Part shown: one piece after another, positions 1 to 6,722 of the stretch
Layout of the letters: every line of letters starts with the position of its first letter
Numbering within the stretch: position 1 is the stretch's first letter
Program-made: the position numbers and the translations under genes
Notes under the pieces: model-generated
Told to the model about the DNA's origin: nothing
Database searches by the model: none
The model's input: the letters and a program-made list of their open reading frames with translations, nothing else
Source: a bacterium
GTDB lineage: Bacteria > Spirochaetota > UBA4802 > UBA5550
Assembly: GCA_024224995.1 (NCBI GenBank)
Contig: JAAENB010001011.1
Span: 1 to 10,099, forward strand
Reading direction: 5' to 3'
DNA: 10,099 bases

Positions 1-5
1 GGAGA

Positions 6-167
6 TTCCGGGAAGGAGTGCGGCCCCTGCGAGGGGATTCGGTACGTGTAGGGGCACGGGCGGATGATCCGCTGCATCGCGCCGTGCCCTCACGGTGTTT
101 ATTTGGGATTCCCCCTCTGTGGTGTTGACCCGGGACAAATCCCCTCGCAGGGGTCGCATCCCCGGAA
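6..167. repeat. Nested GC-rich inverted repeat in the left intergenic region
   Basis: The outer arms are TTCCGGG (6-12) and CCCGGAA (161-167), then a perfect 16-bp pair CCCCTGCGAGGGGATT (24-39) with its complement at 138-153. A further TGCG/CGCA match lies between them (19-22, 155-158). Inside are GGGCACGG (52-59) with CCGTGCCC (82-89), and a 13-base palindrome GCGGATGATCCGC (60-72). The whole could fold into a branched hairpin of about 160 nt. No open reading frame of note lies in it. It could be a small non-autonomous repeat element or a structured RNA; cores such as GGGGCACGG...CCGTGCCCC recur as interspersed palindromes in some bacterial genomes, but I recall this only generally. The inverted repeats are directly visible; any function is unknown. 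Confidence 0.7.
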
Positions 168-179
168 ACCAACCCGTAA

Positions 180-199
180 AGACGCTGCATGCAACGTCT
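180..199. repeat. 20-bp near-perfect palindrome around TGCATGCA
   Basis: AGACG (180-184) and CGTCT (195-199) flank the palindrome TGCATGCA (186-193), with a single mismatched pair (C185/A194). It could be a small interspersed repeat, a binding site for a dimeric protein, or a short hairpin. It lies about 150 bp upstream of the chemoreceptor promoter, so a direct operator role there is unlikely. It is visible in the sequence; its role is not known. Confidence 0.6.
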
Positions 200-264
200 C
201 TCTTCCCGGAAACAGGCCCTATTTAAAAAGAGTTTCTTGAGAGAAGAGTTCTTTTTTTTCTCTC

Positions 265-292
265 CTTGCGCCTTGCCCCTTGCGCCTTGCAC
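265..292. repeat. Four-copy 7-bp tandem repeat (CTTGCNC)
   Basis: The copies CTTGCGC, CTTGCCC, CTTGCGC and CTTGCAC follow each other without gaps. The variable sixth base gives a G-C-G-A pattern, so copies 1 and 3 are identical. It lies about 40 bp upstream of the -35 box of the chemoreceptor promoter. It is probably a slippage-derived minisatellite; a copy-number effect on the promoter is possible but unsupported. Confidence 0.75.
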
Positions 293-334
293 CTGTTTCT
301 TCTTTATTTGAAAATAATTAAATAATTGAATAAC

Positions 335-363
335 TTGACAGAAACTATACAGTATTGTATAAA
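335..363 (+). promoter_or_regulatory. Sigma70-type promoter of the chemoreceptor gene
   Basis: A perfect -35 TTGACA (335-340) is followed by a 17-base spacer and TATAAA (358-363) as -10. The 30 bases upstream are nearly all A/T, like an UP element. The predicted transcription start is near 370, giving a leader of about 29 nt before the ATG at 399. Confidence 0.85.
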
Positions 364-387
364 TAAATTTGGGGATTTATACAGGAA

Positions 388-392
388 AAGGA
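388..392 (+). promoter_or_regulatory. Ribosome binding site that fixes the chemoreceptor start
   Basis: AAGGA ends 6 nt before the ATG at 399. An upstream in-frame TTG at 369 would lie at or before the predicted transcription start and has no Shine-Dalgarno sequence, so the ATG is preferred. Confidence 0.8.
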
Positions 393-398
393 TTTGTT

Positions 399-2558
399 AT
401 GATAAAGTTTTTAAAGAGGTCTATCAGCATAAAATTTATTACCCTGGCTGCGGTTTCTATTTTTACGGCAACCCTCATAACCGGGATAATCAGTTATATC
501 GCGGCAAGTTCTTCTCTCATCGAGAAGCTGAAAACTTCGGACCTGGTTAACCTGGTGCAGTTAAAAGCTGAAAAAATGGATGCCCGTATTGCCCGTGCCA
601 TTGAAACTTCAATCGTACTTTCCGATGATCCCCTGATTATAACATGGTTCAAAGAAGGGGAAAAAGACGCCCGGTTGGGCAGGATGACAAAGGAACGCCT
701 CACTTCAATAAAAAAAGCATATGACTATAGTACGGTATTTGCCGTAAACCGGTATACGGGCCATTACTGGAAGGAGAATAATACTCTTAATGATATACAA
801 TCTCCAAATAATCCAAGGGATAGATGGTTTTATAGAGCCCTGGCCTCAAAAATAAAGGTCAATCTGAATATCGGGACAAATAAAAAGAAAGGTAAAGAGA
901 GAAAAACAAGGGTTTATGCCAATGTACTCATGGGCGACCCCAATGATCCGGCAGGGATTGCCGGAGTGGGGGTAAATATTACCACCCTTGCCGATGAGTT
1001 TACCTCTATTGACCGCTACCAGGGAAGAAGCTGGATGATCAACAGGAAAGGAGAGATCCAGATCGCAAAAGAGGAAGCCCGGGAAAAGGAAAAAGAGAAT
1101 AAGGATGATAAGAAAGTAAAAAAGAAAAAGAATATTTCCGTAATTATCGGAAAGGATAATGCCGCAAAGATTATTAAAAATTTTAACAAAACAGATGTCC
1201 TGGAATATACCGATCCCCGGGATGGAAGAATGTTCCTTGCTCATTCACCAGTGCGGTCTACCAATAAGGTCGAATCGGCACAGTGGATAGCGGTTTATGT
1301 TGTACCCCGGTCGGTAATGACTTCATCCTTGAATTTTATCGGCATCAGTACAGCGGTATCGGCAATTATGGCCATTATCCTGGTAGTGTTTCTCTTTTTC
1401 TTTGGTTCCCGCTCAATAATTATGTCGATAAAACAGGTTGTTAAAGGCTTTGTTACTATTTCCGAAGGGAGCCTGGACTACCGGGTCTCGGTCGATTCTG
1501 AGGATGAAGTGGGCAATATGTCCATGAAGTTCAATGTATTTACCGCCAGGATTCAGGAAGTTATAAGTGATGTAAAAAGTATTTCAATAAACCTGGCCGC
1601 CTCCTCAGAGGAGATGTCCGTAACAACGATCAATTTTTCCGATAATGTACGGAACCAGTCAGCAGCTACGGAAGAGATCTTAGCAGCCATTGGCCATATC
1701 TCCGAGGGAGAAGATACAGTGGCGAATATAGCTGAATCCCAGAATTCAAGTTTAAACAACCTCCTGGTAAAAATTGAGGAGCTTTCAGGGCTGGTAGATG
1801 AAATGGGTGACATTACCACGCAAACCCTTGAAAAAGCCGACGGCATGTCCCTGGCCGCTAAAAAAGGCGAAGAATCAATGAAGTATATGAACAGCAGTAT
1901 GGGAAAAATTACCGAAAGCTCAAAGGATATGCTGAATATTATTTCCATGATCAATGAAATTTCCGATAAAATTAATCTTCTCTCCCTTAACGCGGCAATT
2001 GAAGCAGCCAGGGCAGGTGAATCGGGAAGGGGATTCGCAGTTGTTGCCGATGAAATTGCCAAACTGGCTATACAAACCTCCGAAAGCACCAGTGAAATAG
2101 CACAGCTCATCAATGAAAACAACCTTGAAATAGAAAAAGGGATTGGCAATGTTGATGATTCAATATCCTCAACAAACGAGATCATTGACGGAGTAACGGC
2201 CATTACGGGGATGATGAATAAAATCGGCGAGAATATGGAAAAACAGCTTCGAAGCAACCGGGAAGTAAACGAAGAAACAGGCACGGTTCTAAAAAAATCG
2301 GAAGATATACAAAGAGCTACACAGCAGCAAAAGTCCGAAGCCTCTGAGATTGTAAATTCGGTATCAAGTATCAATGACCTGATGCAGCTGAATGCCTCGG
2401 GATCGCTGGAAATGGCCGGAGTAGCGGAAAGCGTCGCAACCATGGCGGAACTTCTCAGGAGAAAGGTCGATTTCTTTAAAGTTGGAAAAAAGAAGGAAGA
2501 AAATAGTCACCAGGAACTTCCTGAAAATGTGGAAGCCCCTGATGAAGAAAACAACTAA
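399..2558 (+). CDS. Methyl-accepting chemotaxis protein (transmembrane chemoreceptor)
   Basis: This 719-residue receptor senses an extracytoplasmic signal and controls the CheA kinase in the polar chemoreceptor array. Visible parts in order: a first membrane helix (about 12-36); an outer domain to about 305 that looks like a dCache/PDC sensor (DRWFY at 141-145, [10 protein letters not shown] near 186-195); a second membrane helix (about 308-336); a HAMP domain ending in [11 protein letters not shown]...DEVG...KFN (about 354-379); and a long helical signalling domain whose hairpin tip carries [12 protein letters not shown] and [12 protein letters not shown] (about 530-556), the family hallmark. 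Oddities are a Lys/Glu-rich insert at 224-245 inside the sensor domain and no C-terminal NWETF-type CheR tether. No che genes are adjacent; it stands alone behind its own promoter. The ligand cannot be inferred. Family assignment is near certain; the sensor subtype is less so. Confidence 0.96.
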   Translation: MIKFLKRSISIKFITLAAVSIFTATLITGIISYIAASSSLIEKLKTSDLVNLVQLKAEKMDARIARAIETSIVLSDDPLIITWFKEGEKDARLGRMTKERLTSIKKAYDYSTVFAVNRYTGHYWKENNTLNDIQSPNNPRDRWFYRALASKIKVNLNIGTNKKKGKERKTRVYANVLMGDPNDPAGIAGVGVNITTLADEFTSIDRYQGRSWMINRKGEIQIAKEEAREKEKENKDDKKVKKKKNISVIIGKDNAAKIIKNFNKTDVLEYTDPRDGRMFLAHSPVRSTNKVESAQWIAVYVVPRSVMTSSLNFIGISTAVSAIMAIILVVFLFFFGSRSIIMSIKQVVKGFVTISEGSLDYRVSVDSEDEVGNMSMKFNVFTARIQEVISDVKSISINLAASSEEMSVTTINFSDNVRNQSAATEEILAAIGHISEGEDTVANIAESQNSSLNNLLVKIEELSGLVDEMGDITTQTLEKADGMSLAAKKGEESMKYMNSSMGKITESSKDMLNIISMINEISDKINLLSLNAAIEAARAGESGRGFAVVADEIAKLAIQTSESTSEIAQLINENNLEIEKGIGNVDDSISSTNEIIDGVTAITGMMNKIGENMEKQLRSNREVNEETGTVLKKSEDIQRATQQQKSEASEIVNSVSSINDLMQLNASGSLEMAGVAESVATMAELLRRKVDFFKVGKKKEENSHQELPENVEAPDEENN

Positions 2559-2564
2559 ATAGAG

Positions 2565-2598
2565 GTTTTATTATGATACAAATTTATCATAATAAAAC
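2565..2598. terminator. Perfect 14-bp AT-rich hairpin between convergent genes
   Basis: GTTTTATTATGATA (2565-2578) pairs perfectly with 2585-2598 around a 6-nt loop, starting 7 bases after the chemoreceptor stop. Its A-arm/T-arm ends give a U-rich 3' part on neither strand beyond the stem, and its GC content is low, so it is not a textbook intrinsic terminator. Its position between two converging genes suggests a bidirectional terminator or mRNA 3'-end stabiliser. Confidence 0.5.
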
Positions 2599-2663
2599 GA
2601 ATATAGTAAATTTTCCCGCACCTGTCTCGTCAAAATCAACATGATTTGGGATTGACCAGGATC

Positions 2664-2685
2664 GTTTAAAGTTTAAAGTTTTTTT
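2664..2685. repeat. Short GTTTAAA direct repeat with T-run
   Basis: Two perfect GTTTAAA copies (2664-2670, 2671-2677) are followed by GTTTTTTT. It lies in the 141-bp convergent spacer, just past the end of the minus-strand lipoprotein gene. Simple-sequence drift is the likely explanation. Confidence 0.5.
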
Positions 2686-2699
2686 ACTAACCGATTACC

Positions 2700-3269
2700 T
2701 TACTCTCCTGTTTTATACTCCACCGGTCCGTCTGCCCGGATGTTGATTGTGTAATTGAAATTCTGGCGCAAGAGAACGGAGAACCGGAGGCGGAAGAGAG
2801 AGCTGGAATCGAGTTTTTTGAGCAGGTCTTCGGGAGACGAGCAGATAACAATGTCCCGCTTTCTTGACCATTTATCATCAAAATTTGCCGTTATTTTGGT
2901 AAAGGCATACACTTTTTTTTCACTGCCCGAGGCTCTATTGAAGTGCGATATGTCAATTGCCTTATCAATGACAAAATAGGATTTTAACACTTTTGTCTTT
3001 TTTGTCAGTTTGTTGGGTAATGTGGAAGAGTGAATATTGATCTTAATGCAATCAACAGCTTTTTTTATCCTGAAATAAACTTCATAAGTCTTTTCATTGT
3101 CAATTGTGTCCTTTGACAGCGTGCTTTTTGAACTGGTCCCCTTATGGGTGTTCCTTGTATCAAATTGGGACTGCCTCAGGGTACCTGATGAACAGCTTAG
3201 CAGGAAAAATAAGAACGAATATACGCAGATATTTGCCATTATTGAATGAACTTTCTTTTTCTTGTACAT
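2700..3269 (-). CDS. Small hypothetical lipoprotein
   Basis: I do not recognise a family for this 189-residue protein. The N-terminus is a lipoprotein signal peptide: a lysine-rich start (MYKKKK), a hydrophobic stretch, then the lipobox LLSC with the acylated cysteine at 26. The Ser/Thr-rich stretch that follows (27-55) looks like a tether. From about 60 the protein alternates short strands and charged loops (YEVYFRIKKAVDCIKINIH near 62-80; a second such region at 95-130), suggesting a small beta-rich domain on the outer surface of a membrane. The start at 3269 is supported by AAGG (3281-3278) 8 nt upstream. A later Met11 would still keep the lipobox. It converges on the chemoreceptor gene and diverges from smc, so it is a single transcription unit. 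The signal peptide is the reason to prefer it over the overlapping plus-strand frames. Confidence 0.75.
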   Translation of the reverse strand: MYKKKKVHSIMANICVYSFLFFLLSCSSGTLRQSQFDTRNTHKGTSSKSTLSKDTIDNEKTYEVYFRIKKAVDCIKINIHSSTLPNKLTKKTKVLKSYFVIDKAIDISHFNRASGSEKKVYAFTKITANFDDKWSRKRDIVICSSPEDLLKKLDSSSLFRLRFSVLLRQNFNYTINIRADGPVEYKTGE

Positions 3270-3298
3270 TTCGCCAGCCTTGTCTATTTTTTAACTTA

Positions 3299-3318
3299 TA
3301 TACTATATTATACTATAT
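3299..3318 (-). promoter_or_regulatory. Tandem 10-bp repeat carrying the lipoprotein -10 box
   Basis: TATACTATAT occurs twice without a gap (3299-3308, 3309-3318). Read on the minus strand this gives TATAAT (3312-3307), about 37 bp from the lipoprotein start codon. No good -35 lies 16-18 bp upstream; a TTGACC (3347-3342) is too far (29 bp). A promoter is likely here but its exact boxes are uncertain. Confidence 0.45.
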
Positions 3319-3378
3319 AAAGAAGCTAAAAACAGTTTCCAGGTCAAGTTTTTTTAAAAGTTTCGGACCCTGACCAGA

Positions 3379-3446
3379 GCGGGGGCTTCGCCCTGATACC
3401 CCCTCATCCCCCCGGCCCCCTTCTCCCCGAGTAGGGGTGGGGGCTT
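3379..3446. repeat. G/C-run element in the lipoprotein-smc spacer
   Basis: This stretch is built of runs of C (3397-3403, 3408-3413, 3416-3420, 3425-3428) followed by runs of G (3434-3437, 3439-3443). GCCCCC (3415-3420) can pair with GGGGGC (3439-3444), and CCCC with GGGG inside, giving an imperfect hairpin. A CCCTGAT-C-run motif here (3391-3403) recurs at 6481-6492. Elements of the form CCCTCATCCCCCCGGCCCC are, in my recollection, common intergenic repeats in several phyla; I could not check this genome. The remainder of the 392-bp spacer shows only promoter candidates. Confidence 0.55.
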
Positions 3447-3555
3447 GTAACCAGCGTTATCGAATAGCCCAACGTCTTAAGTTTACGACAACGCACACCT
3501 CAACCCCCCATTGCTACTTTTTTTCCATCCCGGAAAAAATATCCTTGCTTAAAGT

Positions 3556-3564
3556 TGATATAAT
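3556..3564 (+). promoter_or_regulatory. Candidate extended -10 promoter for smc
   Basis: TGATATAAT is a perfect extended -10 (TGnTATAAT). No clear -35 lies at the right distance, which extended -10 promoters can tolerate. It implies a leader of about 90 nt. The region before the ATG has only a weak Shine-Dalgarno (AGAGAT, 3645-3650). Confidence 0.4.
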
Positions 3565-3661
3565 AATTTTAAGTATTCCTTTGTGGCACAAAATCTTGTG
3601 TAAAGCATATTTAATAGAAAACAATACAAAACATTAAGAAGAATAGAGATATAAACAATAT

Positions 3662-6427
3662 ATGTTCCTAAAATCTATGGAAATGTTCGGGTTTAAGTCC
3701 TTTGCCGACAGAACCCTTGTGGAATTTGAACCCGGAATTACGGTAATTGTAGGCCCAAACGGGTGCGGCAAATCGAACGTAGTTGACGCGATTAAATGGG
3801 TCCTGGGCGAAAAAAATGCCCGGAATATCCGGGGCGACACTATGGAGGATATTATATTCTCCGGTACCGACAACCGTAAGCCGCTCTCCCTTTCAGAGGT
3901 TAGCATTGCCATTGATAATACCAATCGAGTCCTCGATATCGACTCCGAAACAATTACAATCGGCAGACGGGTCTTCCGTGATGGTGAGTCGGAGTATCTG
4001 ATTAATAAATCTCCTGTACGGCTTAAGGACATTGAAAAACTTTTTATGGACACGGGAATTGGCAAGTCCGCCTACTCTGTTATGGAGCAGGGTAAAATGG
4101 ACCTTATCCTGTCCACAAAAGCCGAAGACCGGCGCTATCTTTTTGAAGAGGCCGCGGGTATTTCCCGGTATAAACTTCAGAAAAAAGAGTCATTGAAAAA
4201 GCTTAAGGATACCAGCGATAACCTTGACAGGATCAATGACATTATTAAAGAGATCGAGCGGGAAAAGGATCTTAAGGGCAAACAGGCGGAAAGGACCAGT
4301 CAGTACCTGGGGTTCCGGAAAGAACAGATTGATTTTGATATCAAACTAAATTTTATTAAATATAATGAACTGGCAAAAAAGCAGGAAAAACTCCAGGGTG
4401 ATATTGAACGCCTTAAAAAAGAGCGTGAAACTACGTCGGCCAGGGTTTCCGCTATTTCAGCAGAGAATGAAAAGGACGAAAAGAGGAAGAATGATATTCA
4501 GCTCCAGCTTTTTGATCTTGAAAAACGGCTTCATGCCTATAAGATCAGGCTGGAAGATATAGATCTTAAGACCGAAAAAAACAGGAATCTTATTGAGGAG
4601 CAGGAGTCCCGGAAAGAGAATATCGACAAAAAAATTGAAGAGCGGAGCAATAATTATTCCCGCCTTATCGATGAAAAAGGAAAAACCGAGCAATCGGGGA
4701 TTGATATCCGTAAAAAGATCGAAGAGGATAAGGAAAACCTTGCCTCCTATTTCGAAAAGCGGAAAAGCAAGATCGAATCCATTCATAAATCCAGGGACAA
4801 AATTGAAGAAAATAAAAAGAACATTAAAGATAATGAATCGGGACTAAAAAAATTACGCGAAGCGCTTGAAGTTGTTATCAAACGGCTTGTTGATGCCATT
4901 GACAAAAGAAAGGCCGAACTGCAGGAATCGGAAGGGGAGCGTGAAGAGGTCCGGAGAAATATCCGGGAATCGATCAACGCCATAGATCATTCCATCCGGG
5001 ATGCTCAGAGCTCTCTTAATCTGGGCATCGTTGAAGAGGCTATGGATCATCTTAATAAGATTGAGATTGTTGCCCTGCGGGAAGAGATAGAAAAATTTGA
5101 AAGTTATGAGGATGGTTTCCGGTCACTTCTCTTTGACAAAACCGGTATTCACGCTGAAAAAGAAGAGATCGATCAGCAGATAAAGCTCCATGTGTCTGCT
5201 ATCGAACAGCTAAGAGCTGAGAATTCCATGCTCGATGAACAAATTCAGCGGGAACAGCTTGAGCTTGAAGATGTCAATTCCATGATTACCAGGGTAGAGA
5301 AAGACCTGTCCAGGAATGAAAATGAACGTGACTGGATTGAAAAACATCTTCAGTCACTTGCCCGCCAGATCGAAGATGTACAGAAACAGATAGACAATTA
5401 CCGGGAAGACATTTCCCGGTCCGAAACCATTATTGCAGGCCTTAAAAAAGAGATCTCCGAATGGGAAGCGCGTCTCATTGAATTTAATGAAAGAAGCGAG
5501 TCCCTGGTTAAAAATATCAATGACCTTACGGAAAAAAGAAGCGATCTTGAAAAAAAGGTTCACGACCGGAAAGACGATTCAAAAAAAGATGAAGAAGAGC
5601 TCACAAAGGTTGTGGAAAGGATCAGTTCTCTTGACAAGAACCTGGTTGAGATGATGTTCCGGAAAAATACCATTGAAGATTATCTCTGGGTTGAGTACGA
5701 GAAAAAGGTTGGTGATTTTCAAAACCTGAAACTGGACCCCGCTCAGTATGATTCCATTAATGCCGAAATGCAGGAAGTAAAGAAAAAGATCCAGAACCTG
5801 GGGCCCATTAACAACCTGGCTATTGAAGAATATAAAGACCTGAAAAAAAGGTTTGAATATTATGTTAAACAGAAGATGGACATTGAAAAAGCCAGGGGCG
5901 ATATTCTTTCGGTCATCGACGAAATTAACCGTACATCCCTGGAAATGTTCCTTGATACGTTCCAGGAAATCCAGAAGAATTTTTCCAATATTTTTAAGCA
6001 GCTCTTCGAAGGCGGAGAGGCTTCTGTTGAACTGGCAGACCTGGAAAATGTCCTTGAATGCGGTATCGACATCCTGGTTCGGCCTCCGGGAAAAAAACTA
6101 AAAAATATCAACCTCCTCTCAGGGGGGGAGCGTGCTCTTACTGCTATCGCCCTTCTTTTTGCCACCTATATGGTAAAACCCTCTCCGTTCTGCTTTCTGG
6201 ACGAGATCGACGCTCCTCTGGATGAGGAGAATATTGGCAGATTTATCCGTATGATGAAAGATTTTGCCAGGAGTACCCAGTTTGTTGTTGTTTCCCACAA
6301 TAAAAAAACCATGAATATTGGCGAGTCCCTCTACGGCGTTACCATGGAAGAACCTGGCGTTTCCCGGGTTGTTTCCCTCAGGATGGAGAGGGTCATGGAT
6401 AGGAAAACGGATAAGAGCGGAACTTAG
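3662..6427 (+). CDS. smc: Chromosome segregation ATPase SMC, short form without recognisable hinge
   Basis: SMC proteins are cytoplasmic ATPases that form loops in DNA and help chromosome segregation, usually with ScpA and ScpB. The N-terminal half-head is complete: MFLKSMEMFGFKSFADRT start, Walker A GPNGCGKSN (31-39), Q-loop VMEQGKMD (140-147). The C-terminal half-head is also complete: signature LSGGERA (819-825), Walker B with catalytic glutamate FCFLDEID (843-850, E848), D-loop APLDEEN and switch histidine VVVSHN (875-880). Between them, about 170-745 is heptad-like charged coiled coil. At 921 residues it is some 250 shorter than typical bacterial SMC (about 1,180), and I cannot find the glycine-rich globular hinge that should sit mid-protein; only short breaks occur near 450-460 and 484-498. 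Heads and frame are intact, so this is not a decayed gene. No scpA or scpB is adjacent. MukB, SbcC and RecN are excluded by the head motifs. Confidence 0.95.
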   Translation: MFLKSMEMFGFKSFADRTLVEFEPGITVIVGPNGCGKSNVVDAIKWVLGEKNARNIRGDTMEDIIFSGTDNRKPLSLSEVSIAIDNTNRVLDIDSETITIGRRVFRDGESEYLINKSPVRLKDIEKLFMDTGIGKSAYSVMEQGKMDLILSTKAEDRRYLFEEAAGISRYKLQKKESLKKLKDTSDNLDRINDIIKEIEREKDLKGKQAERTSQYLGFRKEQIDFDIKLNFIKYNELAKKQEKLQGDIERLKKERETTSARVSAISAENEKDEKRKNDIQLQLFDLEKRLHAYKIRLEDIDLKTEKNRNLIEEQESRKENIDKKIEERSNNYSRLIDEKGKTEQSGIDIRKKIEEDKENLASYFEKRKSKIESIHKSRDKIEENKKNIKDNESGLKKLREALEVVIKRLVDAIDKRKAELQESEGEREEVRRNIRESINAIDHSIRDAQSSLNLGIVEEAMDHLNKIEIVALREEIEKFESYEDGFRSLLFDKTGIHAEKEEIDQQIKLHVSAIEQLRAENSMLDEQIQREQLELEDVNSMITRVEKDLSRNENERDWIEKHLQSLARQIEDVQKQIDNYREDISRSETIIAGLKKEISEWEARLIEFNERSESLVKNINDLTEKRSDLEKKVHDRKDDSKKDEEELTKVVERISSLDKNLVEMMFRKNTIEDYLWVEYEKKVGDFQNLKLDPAQYDSINAEMQEVKKKIQNLGPINNLAIEEYKDLKKRFEYYVKQKMDIEKARGDILSVIDEINRTSLEMFLDTFQEIQKNFSNIFKQLFEGGEASVELADLENVLECGIDILVRPPGKKLKNINLLSGGERALTAIALLFATYMVKPSPFCFLDEIDAPLDEENIGRFIRMMKDFARSTQFVVVSHNKKTMNIGESLYGVTMEEPGVSRVVSLRMERVMDRKTDKSGT

Positions 6428-6436
6428 GAAAGTTCC
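6419..6436. other. Hairpin spanning the smc stop codon
   Basis: GGAACTT (6419-6425) pairs with AAGTTCC (6430-6436) around a 4-nt loop; the TAG stop is at 6425-6427. It is followed by G-rich sequence rather than a T-tract, so it is not an intrinsic terminator. It may stabilise the mRNA end. Confidence 0.35.
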
Positions 6437-6476
6437 GGGTGTCGGGGTTACCTGTTCTCAAGGAACTAAACTTGTT

Positions 6477-6503
6477 TGCCCCCTGATCCCCCAAAGGGGG
6501 CAC
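6477..6503. repeat. C-run/G-run hairpin downstream of smc
   Basis: TGCCCCC (6477-6483) is complementary to GGGGGCA (6496-6502), and CCCCC (6488-6492) to the same GGGGG with a AAA loop, so two alternative hairpins compete. It shares CCCTGAT plus a C-run with the element at 3391-3403. No T-tract follows. The rest of the 6428-6722 spacer holds only a 12-bp palindrome (TCTATGCATAGA, 6534-6545) and the carboxypeptidase promoter. Confidence 0.5.
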
Positions 6504-6651
6504 GTGAAAAGGTATTTCCTCTACTGAAAGAGCTCTATGCATAGAAAAAACAAAATTATTAGAAAAGAAGTTGTTTTGTCAGATATAAAATCATCCTGCG
6601 TGCCCCGCAGGGCAGCTGCTCTTAATTAATGCAGTTTGATAGCATTTTGGC

Positions 6652-6679
6652 TTGATTTTTTTGTTTATTTTTGTATATT
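6652..6679 (+). promoter_or_regulatory. Candidate promoter of the carboxypeptidase gene
   Basis: TTGATT (6652-6657) and TATATT (6674-6679) are separated by 16 bases in a very T-rich stretch. TATTAT at 6676-6681 is an alternative -10 with 18-base spacing. The leader would begin near 6686 with a bulged hairpin (CAGGGAT 6688-6694 against ATCCC-C-TG 6701-6708). No Shine-Dalgarno is evident before the ATG at 6723. Confidence 0.5.
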
Positions 6680-6722
6680 ATAGTAAGCAGGGATCTCTTT
6701 ATCCCCTGTTAGTGCTATTAAT

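Noticed and set aside
6..167. Insertion sequence with terminal inverted repeats
   Set aside because: The span is too short for a transposase and no target-site duplication was seen; only a non-autonomous element remains possible.
369..398. Upstream TTG start adding 10 residues to the chemoreceptor
   Set aside because: It lies at or before the transcription start predicted from the promoter at 335-363 and has no ribosome binding site; the ATG at 399 has AAGGA at 6 nt.
1553..2443. 296-codon open frame on the minus strand
   Set aside because: It is fully antisense to the conserved signalling domain of the chemoreceptor and its translation is low-complexity Ser/Ile-rich, as expected of a shadow frame.
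2755..3373. Two plus-strand frames opposite the small lipoprotein gene
   Set aside because: The minus-strand frame spans the whole region with a lipoprotein signal peptide and ribosome binding site; the plus frames are short with no comparable features.
3662..6427. SMC as a truncated or frameshifted pseudogene
   Set aside because: Both half-heads and all catalytic motifs are intact in one frame, and arm lengths on either side of the midpoint are balanced.
6601..6614. TGCCC-CGCA-GGGCA hairpin as smc terminator
   Set aside because: The stem is only 5 bp, lies about 175 bp after the stop codon, and no T-tract follows directly.
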